Shown here: positions 34,785-43,351 of the stretch, piece by piece
Layout of the letters: each line of letters opens with the position of its first letter
Numbering within the stretch: the first letter of the stretch is position 1
Source: Flavobacteriia bacterium
GTDB lineage: Bacteria; Bacteroidota; Bacteroidia; Flavobacteriales; Flavobacteriaceae
NCBI GenBank assembly: GCA_004293165.1
Contig: RDYL01000004.1
Span: 1 to 64,000, forward strand
Direction of reading: 5' to 3'
Length of the DNA: 64,000 nucleotides
Notes under the pieces: generated by a model
Database searches by the model: none
Seen by the model: the letters and a program-made list of their open reading frames with translations, nothing else
Told to the model about the DNA's origin: nothing
Made by a program: the position numbers and the translations under genes

Positions 34785-34806
34785 GGTAAAATCATATTAA
34801 TAGAGA

Positions 34807-37002
34807 ATGAATCCACACGAAATTGATTTACATAAAGAATTAAAGAAATATTTTGGTTTTAGTCAATTCAAAGGACTTCAAGAACAAGTAGTTAAAAGCA
34901 TTATTACAGGAAACAATACTTTTGTGATTATGCCTACTGGAGGAGGGAAGTCGCTTTGTTATCAATTACCAGCATTAGTGTTAGAGGGTACTGCTATTGT
35001 AGTTTCTCCACTGATTGCATTAATGAAAAACCAAGTAGATGCTATAAGAAGCTTGAGTTCTGAATATGGAATTGCCCATGTTTTAAACTCTTCTTTAAAT
35101 AAAACAGAGATTGCTACAGTAAAAAAAGACATTACTTCAGGTGTAACTAAACTATTGTATGTAGCTCCAGAATCTTTAACTAAGGAAGAATATATTGAGT
35201 TTTTAAATGGTGTCAAATTATCTTTTGTGGCCATAGATGAAGCGCACTGTATTTCTGAATGGGGACATGATTTCCGTCCAGAATATCGTAATTTAAGAAA
35301 TATTGTTCGTCTTTTAGGCGACGTGCCGATGATCGGATTAACCGCAACAGCTACTCCAAAAGTACAAGAAGATATCTTGAAAAACTTAGATATGCCTCAT
35401 GCTAATACGTTTAAAGCTTCCTTTAATCGACCAAATTTATATTACGAAGTACGAACTAAAACTAAAAATATTGAATCGGATATTATTCGATTTATCAAAC
35501 AACATAAAGGGAAATCTGGCGTTATTTATTGTTTAAGTCGTAAAAAAGTAGAAGAAATTGCGCAAGTATTACAAGTAAATGGTATTAGTGCAGTTCCTTA
35601 TCATGCTGGTTTAGATGCTAAAACACGTGCGAAACATCAAGATATGTTCTTAATGGAAGATGTCGAAGTCGTAGTAGCCACCATTGCTTTTGGTATGGGA
35701 ATCGACAAACCAGACGTTCGTTTTGTAATTCACCACGATATTCCAAAATCATTAGAAAGTTACTATCAAGAAACAGGTCGTGCTGGTCGAGATGGGGGTG
35801 AAGGTCATTGCTTGGCGTATTATTCGTACAAAGACATTGAAAAGTTAGAAAAATTCCTTTCAGGAAAACCTGTTGCCGAACAGGAAATCGGTTTTGCTTT
35901 GTTGCAAGAAGTGGTGGCGTATGCTGAAACTTCTATGTCGCGTCGTAAGTTTTTATTGCATTATTTTGGTGAAGAATTTGATGATATCAATGGTGATGGT
36001 GCCGATATGGATGACAATGTTCGTAATCCGAAAAAGAAAGTAGAAGCACAAGATCAAGTAGTTACCTTATTAAAAGTAGTTCGAGATACCAAACAATTAT
36101 TCAAATCAAAAGAGGTAGTTTTAGCGCTTGTGGGTAAAGTAAATGCCGTGATTAAAGCCCAAAAAATCGACACTCAGTCTTATTTTGGTAGTGGTGCTGG
36201 TTTTGATGAAAAATATTGGATGGCTTTAATTCGTCAAGTATTAGTGGAAGGATTACTTACAAAAGATATTGAAACCTATGGGGTTTTAAAAATGGCTGAA
36301 AAAGGTGAAGTATTCATTAAAAAACCAGTTTCATTTTTGATGTCTGAAGATCATGAATACAATGAAGAAGAAGATGAAGCCATTGTAACAGCCGCAAAAT
36401 CATCGGGAACTGCAGATGAGGTTTTAATGGGTATGTTACGTGATTTACGCAAGAAAGAAGCAAAAAAAATGGGCGTTCCTCCATTTGTTATTTTTCAAGA
36501 TCCTTCTTTGGAAGATATGGCGTTAAAATATCCTATTTCAATTGATGAGTTAAGCAATGTGCATGGCGTTGGAGAAGGAAAAGCTAAAAAATACGGAAAG
36601 CCATTTGTTGATTTGATAAATAGATATGTAGAAGATAACGACATTATTCGCCCTGATGATTTGGTAGTGAAATCTACTGGGGCCAATTCGGGATTGAAAT
36701 TGTATATTATTCAAAACGTAGATAGAAAGTTAGCGTTAGATGATATTGCCAAAGCAAAGGGATTGGATATGGATGGTCTGCTAAAAGAAATGGAGCAAAT
36801 TGTTTATTCAGGAACTAAGTTAAATATCAGGTATTGGATAGATGAAATCTTAGATGAAGACCAACAAGAAGAAATTCACGATTATTTCATGGACTCCGAA
36901 TCGGATAATATAAAAGATGCCTTAAAAGAATTTGACGGTGATTATGATATCGAAGAGTTACGTTTTATGCGTATTAAATTTATTAGTGAGGTTGCGAATT
37001 AA
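34807..37002 (+). CDS. recQ: ATP-dependent DNA helicase RecQ
   Basis: A 731-residue 3'-5' helicase acting in recombination and fork repair. It has motif 0/I FKGLQEQVVKSI and MPTGGGKSLCYQLPAL, the DEAH box VAIDEAHCISEWGHDFRPEY, SGVIYCLSRKKVEEI, and motif VI YYQETGRAGRDGGEG. The usual RQC zinc cysteines are not evident. A winged-helix-like part and an HRDC domain (about 525-610, ALKYPISIDELSNVHGVGEGK) complete the architecture. An extra acidic C-terminal section (about 630-731) is typical of Bacteroidota RecQ. It has its own promoter box at 34769, and a strong hairpin follows the stop. Confidence 0.94.
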   Translation: MNPHEIDLHKELKKYFGFSQFKGLQEQVVKSIITGNNTFVIMPTGGGKSLCYQLPALVLEGTAIVVSPLIALMKNQVDAIRSLSSEYGIAHVLNSSLNKTEIATVKKDITSGVTKLLYVAPESLTKEEYIEFLNGVKLSFVAIDEAHCISEWGHDFRPEYRNLRNIVRLLGDVPMIGLTATATPKVQEDILKNLDMPHANTFKASFNRPNLYYEVRTKTKNIESDIIRFIKQHKGKSGVIYCLSRKKVEEIAQVLQVNGISAVPYHAGLDAKTRAKHQDMFLMEDVEVVVATIAFGMGIDKPDVRFVIHHDIPKSLESYYQETGRAGRDGGEGHCLAYYSYKDIEKLEKFLSGKPVAEQEIGFALLQEVVAYAETSMSRRKFLLHYFGEEFDDINGDGADMDDNVRNPKKKVEAQDQVVTLLKVVRDTKQLFKSKEVVLALVGKVNAVIKAQKIDTQSYFGSGAGFDEKYWMALIRQVLVEGLLTKDIETYGVLKMAEKGEVFIKKPVSFLMSEDHEYNEEEDEAIVTAAKSSGTADEVLMGMLRDLRKKEAKKMGVPPFVIFQDPSLEDMALKYPISIDELSNVHGVGEGKAKKYGKPFVDLINRYVEDNDIIRPDDLVVKSTGANSGLKLYIIQNVDRKLALDDIAKAKGLDMDGLLKEMEQIVYSGTKLNIRYWIDEILDEDQQEEIHDYFMDSESDNIKDALKEFDGDYDIEELRFMRIKFISEVAN

Positions 37003-37032
37003 GATTAATTTCCAATTTCTGAATAAAAATAT

Positions 37033-37076
37033 AAAATCCAAAGTCTATTTGTTTAATATAGACTTTGGATTTTTTT
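37033..37076. terminator. Bidirectional terminator between recQ and a small convergent gene
   Basis: A perfect 16-bp stem (37033-37048 with 37058-37073) around a 9-base loop, with A run on the left and T run on the right. It can end transcripts from both recQ and the 77-residue gene. Confidence 0.9.
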
Positions 37077-37089
37077 ATTGATTTTTTGT

Positions 37090-37323
37090 TTAAAATATTT
37101 CCCCACGGTGCGGTTTTAAAACATCTCTAAACCTAATCATGTCTTTTTCTTCTACCACAATGAAAGCAATTGCATGTATTTCGTTCAAAACTTCAAAGCC
37201 TGTTTTTTCTAACGTTATTTTTTCTTCATCTAAATATTCTTTTAAATGAATATCATGATGTTCAGCAGTTTTAGCAGAAGCTTCTCCTCTAAAATCCCAA
37301 ATTAGTTTTATTTTTCTTGACAT
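37090..37323 (-). CDS. Conserved small hypothetical protein
   Basis: A 77-residue acidic soluble protein (KIKLIWDFRGEASAKTAEHHDIHLKEYL at the start, marking residues 5-32 in part) with no signal peptide or membrane helix. I do not recognise a characterised family. It has a good gene context: a minus-strand promoter box TACCTTTG at 37341-37348, 18 bp before the ATG, and a strong terminator after the stop. The His-His-Asp-Ile-His cluster could bind metal, but this is speculative. Confidence 0.75.
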   Translation of the reverse strand: MSRKIKLIWDFRGEASAKTAEHHDIHLKEYLDEEKITLEKTGFEVLNEIHAIAFIVVEEKDMIRFRDVLKPHRGEIF

Positions 37324-37340
37324 CGTAATTAACTATTTTT

Positions 37341-37348
37341 CAAAGGTA
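37341..37348 (-). promoter_or_regulatory. Promoter -7 box of the 77-residue protein gene
   Basis: CAAAGGTA on the plus strand (TACCTTTG on the minus strand), 18 bp before the ATG. It is divergent from the box at 37358-37365, leaving only 9 bp between the two. Confidence 0.55.
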
Positions 37349-37357
37349 AGTTTTTAC

Positions 37358-37365
37358 TAAATTTG
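37358..37365 (+). promoter_or_regulatory. Promoter -7 box (TAAATTTG) of the DUF2891 gene
   Basis: An exact TAnnTTTG box whose last three bases are an in-frame TTG. It therefore excludes that codon as start and supports the ATG at 37381. Confidence 0.6.
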
Positions 37366-37380
37366 AAAAAACTATTTGTT

Positions 37381-38427
37381 ATGAAAAGTGTGCTTTTTTT
37401 TCTGGTTACTAGTATCGCCTTCTCACAAAATTTAACAATTGATGAAGCAAATCATTTGGCGAGTTTACCTGTAAAATGCTTACAGCAAGAATATCCTAAT
37501 AAACTAAATCAACTTTTACTGAATGAAACCGAATTACTTTCTCCAAAAGTATTACATCCTGCTTTTTATGGTTGTTTTGATTGGCATTCTTCGGTGCATG
37601 GGCATTGGAGTTTAGTTTACTTGTTGTCTAACTTTGAAAATTTAAAAGATAAAGAACTCATTATAGAGAAGCTTCAAATTAATCTTTCTAAAGAGAATAT
37701 AGCTCAAGAAATGCTTTATTTTGAGAAAACACATGAAAAATCTTTCGAGCGAACTTATGGTTGGAATTGGTTGTTAAAGTTACAACATGAATTAGAAATT
37801 TCAAATGATTTGTATGCTAAAGAATTGGCTGATAATCTTCGTCCGTTAACTAATTTAATTATCAAACGTTATATCGAATTTTTGCCAAAACTTTTATATC
37901 CTATTCGTGTTGGAACACATTCTAATACTGCTTTTGGACTAACAAATGCTTGGGATTATGCCGTTTTTTCTGGTAATATTGCTTTGCAAAACAGTATTAA
38001 AGTAAATGCAAAACGTATGTTTTTAAAAGATGAGAATTGTCCTTTTAATTGGGAGCCAAGCGGTACAGATTTTCTTTCTCCATGCATGGAAGAAGTAGCC
38101 ATAATGCAACGAATTCTTCCTGAAAAAGAGTTTCTTTTATGGGTTAAAAAATTTGCGCCTCAATTATTTTCTAAAAAATGGAAATGGGAAGTCGCAAAAG
38201 TATCGGATAGAACTGATGGACATTTAGTGCATTTAGATGGACTTAATTTTAGTAGATCTTGGAATTTGTATGATTTGATACAGCATTATCCAAAAGAATT
38301 TTCTCATTTGAAATCAATGGCTGATACTCATTTGTCTTTCTCTTTGCCCTCTATTGTTGATGGTAATTATGAAGGCGAACATTGGTTGGCTTCGTTTGCT
38401 TTACGAGCATTTGAAGCAAAAAAATAG
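37381..38427 (+). CDS. Secreted DUF2891 protein
   Basis: A 348-residue protein with a short signal peptide (MKSVLFFLVTSIAFSQ). The start at 37381 is preferred over the in-frame TTG at 37363 because the latter is part of a TAAATTTG promoter box. The mature chain matches the DUF2891 pattern: ALKCLQ-type start (VKCLQQEYPNK), HPAFYGCFDWHSSVHGHWSLVYLL, TYGWNWLLKLQHEL, RVGTHSNTAFGLTNAWDYA, EPSGTDFLSPCMEEV and HLVHLDGLNFSRSWNLY. It is probably an alpha/alpha-barrel-type periplasmic enzyme. The activity is unknown. Conserved Trp, His and Glu residues suggest carbohydrate binding, which is my inference. Confidence 0.85.
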   Translation: MKSVLFFLVTSIAFSQNLTIDEANHLASLPVKCLQQEYPNKLNQLLLNETELLSPKVLHPAFYGCFDWHSSVHGHWSLVYLLSNFENLKDKELIIEKLQINLSKENIAQEMLYFEKTHEKSFERTYGWNWLLKLQHELEISNDLYAKELADNLRPLTNLIIKRYIEFLPKLLYPIRVGTHSNTAFGLTNAWDYAVFSGNIALQNSIKVNAKRMFLKDENCPFNWEPSGTDFLSPCMEEVAIMQRILPEKEFLLWVKKFAPQLFSKKWKWEVAKVSDRTDGHLVHLDGLNFSRSWNLYDLIQHYPKEFSHLKSMADTHLSFSLPSIVDGNYEGEHWLASFALRAFEAKK

Positions 38428-38438
38428 TTACAAATGCT

Positions 38439-38446
38439 TACTTTTG
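38439..38446 (+). promoter_or_regulatory. Promoter -7 box (TACTTTTG) of the FAD oxidoreductase gene
   Basis: An exact TAnnTTTG box 28 bp before the ATG at 38475. Confidence 0.55.
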
Positions 38447-38474
38447 CAAAATAATTCATTTTTAAATTCATTTT

Positions 38475-40031
38475 ATGCCTCGCGAATTTCAATTTCAAGT
38501 TTCACCCGAAGTAGCTGCAAGCGAAAGTTTGTTAGCCCAACATGTTGCTAAGTTATTTCAGGTTAGCCCAAAAGAAATTCAAAAAGTAGATATTTTAAAA
38601 CGCTCTATCGATGCGCGTCAGAAAGCTATTAAAATGAATATCAAGGCGAATGTTTTTTTGATTGGAGAAGAATATAAAGCGCAAAAAATAGAATTACCTG
38701 ATTATCCAAATGTAACGAATAAGCAAGAAGTTATTGTCGTAGGAGCAGGTCCAGCTGGATTGTTTGCTGCTTTGCAATTAATTGAACTAGGTTTAAAGCC
38801 TATCGTTATAGAGCGAGGAAAAGACGTTCGTGGTCGTCGTCGCGATTTAAAAGCAATTAATGTGGATCATATCGTAAATGAAGATTCAAATTATTGTTTT
38901 GGCGAAGGTGGCGCAGGAACGTATTCGGATGGAAAACTATATACTCGTTCTAAAAAACGCGGTGATATTGACAGAATTTTAGCCATTTTAGTAGGTTTTG
39001 GAGCTACGCCAGATATTATGGTCGAAGCACATCCGCATATTGGAACTAATAAATTACCACAAATTATCCAAGATATTCGAGAGAAAATCATCGAATGTGG
39101 TGGGCAAGTACTTTTTGAAACTCGTGTGACTGATTTCGTAATCAAGAACAACGAAATGCAAGGTGTTGTGGTTCAAAATGGTGATGTTATCTCATCTAAT
39201 AAAGTGATTTTAGCTACTGGACATTCGGCACGAGATATTTTCGAATTGTTACATAAAAGAGGCGTTCATATAGAAGCAAAACCATTCGCATTGGGTGTTC
39301 GAGCTGAGCATCCACAAGAATTGATTGACCAAATTCAATATTCCTGCGATTTTAGAGGTGATTATTTACCTCCAGCACCTTATTCCATTGTAAAACAAGT
39401 CAATGGTCGAGGTATGTATTCGTTTTGTATGTGTCCAGGTGGGGTAATTGCACCTTGTGCTACCGCTCCTGGCGAAGTAGTTACGAATGGTTGGTCACCT
39501 TCAAAAAGAGATCAAGCGACAGCTAATTCTGGAATTGTAGTCGAATTAAAATTGGAAGATTTCAAACCATATGAGAAATTCGGGCCGTTAGCGGGAATGG
39601 AATTTCAAAAAGCCATCGAACAAAAAGCATGGCATTTAGCTGGGCAGACTCAAAAAGTTCCTGCACAACGAATGGTTGATTTTACGCAAAATAAAGTTTC
39701 AAAAGATATCTCAAAAACATCTTATGTTCCCGGTACAACTTCGGTAGAAATGGGGCAAGTTTTTCCAGGATTTTTATCGCAAATTATGCGTGAAGGTTTT
39801 GTGCAATTTGGAAAAGCCATGAAAGGTTACATGACGAATGAAGCCATTTTACATGCACCAGAAAGTAGAACATCATCTCCAGTTAGAATTCCAAGAGATA
39901 ATTTTTCTTTGGAACATGTTCAAATCAAAGGTTTGTATCCTTGTGGAGAAGGAGCGGGTTATGCAGGTGGAATTATCTCAGCGGCTATTGATGGTGAAAA
40001 ATGTGCTTTAAAAATTGCGGAGAGCTTGTAA
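38475..40031 (+). CDS. FAD-dependent oxidoreductase (COG2509 type)
   Basis: A 518-residue flavoprotein. The N-terminal 85 residues form a small conserved domain (EFQFQVSPEVAASESLLAQHVAK, then LKRSIDARQKAIKMN). The dinucleotide-binding fold follows: VIVVGAGPAGLFAALQLIELG, IERGKDVRGRRRD and YCFGEGGAGTYSDGKLYTR. Later motifs are VILATGHSARDIFELL, FSFCMCPGG-like MYSFCMCPGGVIAPC, and a C-terminal GLYPCGEGAGYAGGIISAAIDG that closes the FAD site. This widespread family is uncharacterised and its substrate is unknown. It has its own promoter and is convergent with the phospholipase gene, 9 bp away. Confidence 0.88.
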   Translation: MPREFQFQVSPEVAASESLLAQHVAKLFQVSPKEIQKVDILKRSIDARQKAIKMNIKANVFLIGEEYKAQKIELPDYPNVTNKQEVIVVGAGPAGLFAALQLIELGLKPIVIERGKDVRGRRRDLKAINVDHIVNEDSNYCFGEGGAGTYSDGKLYTRSKKRGDIDRILAILVGFGATPDIMVEAHPHIGTNKLPQIIQDIREKIIECGGQVLFETRVTDFVIKNNEMQGVVVQNGDVISSNKVILATGHSARDIFELLHKRGVHIEAKPFALGVRAEHPQELIDQIQYSCDFRGDYLPPAPYSIVKQVNGRGMYSFCMCPGGVIAPCATAPGEVVTNGWSPSKRDQATANSGIVVELKLEDFKPYEKFGPLAGMEFQKAIEQKAWHLAGQTQKVPAQRMVDFTQNKVSKDISKTSYVPGTTSVEMGQVFPGFLSQIMREGFVQFGKAMKGYMTNEAILHAPESRTSSPVRIPRDNFSLEHVQIKGLYPCGEGAGYAGGIISAAIDGEKCALKIAESL

Positions 40032-40040
40032 TTCTATATC

Positions 40041-40919
40041 TTACCAATCTGCAAAAGAAATTCCTATTCCAAAAGTTGTTTGTCTGTGATTGTAATCAAT
40101 CATAGTTTCTCCATAGCCTTCAAATGCTTGTATTTGACCTCGTAAATGACCTTTTATTGGGAACACATAATTCAGTTGAATACTTCCTCCTTCCAAACTT
40201 GTAAATGGATGTGTAATGATTGAGTAAAATTGGTGTTTGTTATAACTGTAAGCAATATTCAATTCTCCATTTCCAATGTATTTGGTAATTTTCGGGTTTT
40301 CATCTTCTTTGTCAGCTATTCTTATCCATGGATTTAATGTAACAATCCAATTGTTAATTTCATATCCAGTATGAAAAATAATTCTATTCCAACTTCTAGA
40401 GCCAGGAAGATCTTTTCCGTTTGATTGATGGTTTAAAGAAATTCCAATAGATTTGAATTGCCCACTAAAAAATTTAAAATGTATTGGGTATTTAAAAATT
40501 AGTTCAGGTTCATAATTTAATTCTCTGAAGGCTCTTGAAATATCGGTGTTGTAGATTTGCCAATGTGCTTTTTGTGTATAGCCTAACCAAATATCACCAT
40601 TTCCCCATAACAAGTCTTGAATAATTTTTGTTTTAAAACTCAATTGAAATTTAGCTTCTACATGTTTATAAGGAGAACTTTCTGTAGCTGAGTAATCTGG
40701 GTTTTCGCTTTTTGGCTGTTTGTTTGGATTGCTTGATATTCTTCCTGCCGTTAAGTAAATAGGTTTGTATGATATTAATCTAAAAGTTCCTTTTTTGTTT
40801 GCTTTGTCTAGTTCCCAACGTTGTGAGTAGGTTTTGGTTATAATCGTGGTGTCTTTACTATAGTCTTGTCCGTAGATTGTGAATGATAGTAAAAAAAATA
40901 GCCAAGTGAATTGGTGCAT
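40041..40919 (-). CDS. pldA: Outer-membrane phospholipase A
   Basis: A 292-residue protein with a signal peptide (residues 1-17). A 12-strand-type barrel follows with the OMPLA active site: His164 and Ser166 in SLNHQSNGKD, then Asn178 in PGSRSWNRIIF. These match the His-Ser-Asn triad of E. coli OmpLA. GDIWLGYTQKAHWQIYN and YEPELIF are further family motifs. It should hydrolyse phospholipids mislocalised to the outer leaflet. A promoter box TATTTTTG is at 40951-40958 on the minus strand. Confidence 0.9.
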   Translation of the reverse strand: MHQFTWLFFLLSFTIYGQDYSKDTTIITKTYSQRWELDKANKKGTFRLISYKPIYLTAGRISSNPNKQPKSENPDYSATESSPYKHVEAKFQLSFKTKIIQDLLWGNGDIWLGYTQKAHWQIYNTDISRAFRELNYEPELIFKYPIHFKFFSGQFKSIGISLNHQSNGKDLPGSRSWNRIIFHTGYEINNWIVTLNPWIRIADKEDENPKITKYIGNGELNIAYSYNKHQFYSIITHPFTSLEGGSIQLNYVFPIKGHLRGQIQAFEGYGETMIDYNHRQTTFGIGISFADW

Positions 40920-40950
40920 GAGTCTTTTTTCTAAAATGAATTCTAATATA

Positions 40951-40958
40951 CAAAAATA
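40951..40958 (-). promoter_or_regulatory. Promoter -7 box of the phospholipase gene
   Basis: CAAAAATA on the plus strand, i.e. TATTTTTG on the minus strand, 31 bp before the ATG at 40919. Confidence 0.55.
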
Positions 40959-40972
40959 AAAGATTTCTTAAA

Positions 40973-41002
40973 CAAAAAAATCACAGTGAAAACTGTGATT
41001 TT
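40973..41002 (-). terminator. Terminator of the cold-shock gene
   Basis: Stem TCACAGT / ACTGTGA (40981-40987 with 40992-40998) with a GAAA loop, extended by A-T pairs. A T run appears on the minus-strand transcript. It lies 20 bp after the stop of the cold-shock gene. Confidence 0.85.
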
Positions 41003-41022
41003 AATATTAGATATAAAAGAAA

Positions 41023-41469
41023 TTATATTTTTTTAACGTTTACAGCATTCATGCCTTTAGCGCCTTTTTCTAAATCGTAAGTTACTAAGTTACCTTCTTT
41101 AACATCATCTAGTAAACCACTAATGTGTACAAAGTATTTTTCGCCAGTTTCTACAGCTTTAATAAAACCAAAACCTTTAGAATCGTTGAAAAAATCGATG
41201 GTTCCTCTGCGTTCTGTTGGCGCTTCTTCTTCCTCGGTTCTTCTTGAAGTACCGATTTCGATGCTTTCTACGTCAACAATAATCTTTTTAGATGGATCTG
41301 GAGGTGTGCTTGTTAAGTGACCGTTCTCGTCTACATATACATATAAATCTTCTCCAGATAATTTAGGATTTGATTTACGTGCTTCTTTCTTCTCTTGTTT
41401 CTCTTTTCGTTTTTTAGCACGAAGTTTTTCTTGTTCTTTTTTGTTAAAGGTTTCTTGTGGTCTAGCCAT
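41023..41469 (-). CDS. Cold-shock domain protein with charged N-terminal extension
   Basis: A 148-residue protein. The C-terminal 64 residues are a cold-shock domain: RGTIDFFNDSKGFGFIKAVE carries RNP1 (KGFGFI) and KYFVHISGL carries RNP2. The first 45 residues are very lysine- and arginine-rich (KEQEKLRAKKRKEKQEKKEARKS in part) and are followed by a linker with DLYVYVDENGHLTSTPPDPSKK. It should bind single-stranded RNA or DNA. The basic tail could add non-specific RNA affinity. A minus-strand box TACATTTG at 41607-41614 implies a leader of about 130 nt, long for this genome and reminiscent of regulated cold-shock mRNAs. The gene ends at a strong hairpin. Confidence 0.9.
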   Translation of the reverse strand: MARPQETFNKKEQEKLRAKKRKEKQEKKEARKSNPKLSGEDLYVYVDENGHLTSTPPDPSKKIIVDVESIEIGTSRRTEEEEAPTERRGTIDFFNDSKGFGFIKAVETGEKYFVHISGLLDDVKEGNLVTYDLEKGAKGMNAVNVKKI

Positions 41470-41606
41470 TAAATTTTAAATAATTTTAATTAATATAATT
41501 TTGAAAAGTAAAAGGATAAAAATACACAAGCGGAATAAACAAGAAATTTATAAAGTACTTTTATTCAAAGTATTGCGAGAGGAAATTATTATCATTACCA
41601 ATGATG

Positions 41607-41614
41607 CAAATGTA
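41607..41614 (-). promoter_or_regulatory. Probable promoter -7 box of the cold-shock gene
   Basis: CAAATGTA on the plus strand (TACATTTG on the minus strand), about 138 bp before the ATG at 41469. It is the only exact box found in the upstream region. Confidence 0.45.
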
Positions 41615-41743
41615 ATCAAAAAAACCTTCCCTTTGCTAAAACTTACTCTTTTTAAGTGTTAGCTGTTTATTTTTAAATGGAATTCAACACAAGTTAAACT
41701 TATCACAAACTAAAAAACTAGTTTCCAATCCTTTCTTTTTTCG

Positions 41744-41751
41744 TATTTTTG
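41744..41751 (+). promoter_or_regulatory. Promoter -7 box (TATTTTTG) of idi
   Basis: An exact TAnnTTTG box. It overlaps the in-frame TTG at 41749, so the ATG at 41770 is taken as the idi start. Confidence 0.6.
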
Positions 41752-41769
41752 ACAAGTATTTTCAATGCT

Positions 41770-42297
41770 ATGATAGAAGAACAAGTAATATTAGTCAACG
41801 AACAAGATGAGCCTATTGGGTTGATGAACAAAATGGAAGCTCATGAAAAGGCCGTTTTGCACAGGGCTTTTTCTGTGTTTGTGCTGAATGATAAAAACGA
41901 AGTGATGTTACAACAACGCGCCCATCACAAATACCATTCACCACTTTTATGGACCAATACTTGTTGCAGTCATCAGCGAGCGGGTGAAACCAATATTGAA
42001 GCTGGCAAACGTCGTTTGTTTGAAGAAATGGGGTTTGAGACGGAGCTAAAAGAATTGTTTCATTTTATTTATAAAGCCCCTTTTGATAACGGTTTAACCG
42101 AACACGAATTGGATTATGTGATGATTGGTTATTATGATGATGCACCAGTAATAAATTTAGATGAAGTAGAAAGCTGGAAATGGATGCCAATTGAAGCTAT
42201 TAAAGACGATATGCTTGCCAATCCAAATTCTTACACGGTTTGGTTTAAGATAATATTTGATGAATTTTACCATTATCTTGAAGATCATAAATTGTAA
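41770..42297 (+). CDS. idi: Isopentenyl-diphosphate delta-isomerase, type 1
   Basis: A 175-residue Nudix-fold enzyme interconverting IPP and DMAPP for isoprenoid synthesis. Motifs are EEQVILVNEQDEPIGLMNK, LHRAFSVFVLNDKNEVMLQQRA, the active-site cysteine in WTNTCCSHQRAGE, RRLFEEMGFE and HELDYVMIGYYDD. The start at 41770 (MIEEQVI) is fixed by the promoter box overlapping the upstream TTG. The length is normal for bacterial type 1 enzymes. Confidence 0.94.
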   Translation: MIEEQVILVNEQDEPIGLMNKMEAHEKAVLHRAFSVFVLNDKNEVMLQQRAHHKYHSPLLWTNTCCSHQRAGETNIEAGKRRLFEEMGFETELKELFHFIYKAPFDNGLTEHELDYVMIGYYDDAPVINLDEVESWKWMPIEAIKDDMLANPNSYTVWFKIIFDEFYHYLEDHKL

Positions 42298-42404
42298 ATT
42301 CTATTATAGGAATACAGATTAAAGAAATACAATAAAAAACATATTTCTTAAAGTTTAAAAATAATACAACATTCTGAATTCAAATTTCTAAATCCTAAAT
42401 TACC

Positions 42405-42815
42405 ATGAGAGTAACTGTTTCGAGAAAAGCCCATTTTAATGCTGCACATCGTTTGTATCGCAAGGATTGGAGTATGGAAAAAAATCAGGAAGTGTTTGGA
42501 AAATGTAATAATCCAAATTTTCATGGTCATAATTATGAATTAATAGTTTCAGTAACTGGAGAAGTTGACAAGGAAACTGGGTATGTAATTGACACTAAGG
42601 TTTTATCCGATTATATTAAAGAACATATCGAAGAAGCGTTTGATCATAAAAATTTAAACGAAGACGTTCCTGAATTTAGCGATTTGAATCCAACAGCCGA
42701 GCACATTGCTTATATTATTTGGAATAAACTTCGCATTTTAATCGATGCTGATAAAGAATTAGAAATTATCTTATATGAAACTCCTAGAAACTTTGTAACC
42801 TATAAAGGAAACTAA
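42405..42815 (+). CDS. queD: 6-carboxytetrahydropterin synthase / PTPS-family protein
   Basis: A 136-residue enzyme of the 6-pyruvoyl-tetrahydropterin synthase family. It has zinc-binding histidines in AHFNAAH and in NNPNFHGHNYELIV. The cysteine in GKCNNP serves as active-site nucleophile, and DHKNLNEDVP and PTAEHIAYIIW are also conserved. In bacteria this family usually makes 6-carboxytetrahydropterin for queuosine. The C-x-x-P-x-x-HGH arrangement is also compatible with pterin-side activities. It lies 2 bp before the bcp gene. Confidence 0.87.
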   Translation: MRVTVSRKAHFNAAHRLYRKDWSMEKNQEVFGKCNNPNFHGHNYELIVSVTGEVDKETGYVIDTKVLSDYIKEHIEEAFDHKNLNEDVPEFSDLNPTAEHIAYIIWNKLRILIDADKELEIILYETPRNFVTYKGN

Positions 42816-42817
42816 TT

Positions 42818-43270
42818 ATGGCAATTCAAATTGGAGATAAATTACCAAGTTTTAAAGCAACTAAACAAGATGGAACTGCTTTTGAAAGTGCTTCCATTCA
42901 TGAAAAACCCATTGTGATTTACTTTTACCCAAAAGATTTTACGCCAGGTTGTACTACTCAAGCGTGCAGTTTTAGAGATGCGTATCAAGATTTTCAAGAT
43001 TTAGGCGCTGAAGTTATTGGTGTAAGTGGTGATTCGGTGAGTTCGCATCAAAATTTTCGTCAAAAACATAATTTGCCTTTTATTTTACTTTCGGATACAG
43101 ATCGTAAATTGCGTAAGTTATTTGGTGTTCCAACAGCACTTTTTGGACTTGTGCCGGGTCGCGTTACTTATGTTTTTGATGCTCATGGAAAAGCAATTTA
43201 TATTTTTGATAGCATGAGTGCTAAAATTCATATTGCAAAAGCTTTAGATGCTATTCAGAAAGCAAAATAA
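42818..43270 (+). CDS. bcp: Bcp-type peroxiredoxin (thioredoxin-dependent thiol peroxidase)
   Basis: A 150-residue PrxQ/Bcp peroxiredoxin reducing peroxides with thioredoxin. It has DKLPSFKATKQDG, PIVIYFYPKDFTPGCTTQAC (peroxidatic Cys and a resolving Cys five residues on), FRDAYQDFQDLGAEVIGVSGDS and LPFILLSDTDRKLRKLFGV. It starts 2 bp after the queD stop and is probably cotranscribed with it. Confidence 0.93.
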   Translation: MAIQIGDKLPSFKATKQDGTAFESASIHEKPIVIYFYPKDFTPGCTTQACSFRDAYQDFQDLGAEVIGVSGDSVSSHQNFRQKHNLPFILLSDTDRKLRKLFGVPTALFGLVPGRVTYVFDAHGKAIYIFDSMSAKIHIAKALDAIQKAK

Positions 43271-43351
43271 ATTAATTTCATATAAAAGTAACAGCATCAA
43301 TTTCTTTATTTCGTTAGAATTTTTGCATCTTTGTAATTCATTATTCTGAAT

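Larger units (their letters stand above)
41470..41769. other. Divergent leader/promoter region of cold-shock gene and idi
   Basis: No gene is visible. The left two thirds would be the 5' leader of the cold-shock mRNA, and the right end has the idi promoter box at 41744. No tight hairpin was recognised in the leader by eye. Confidence 0.5.
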
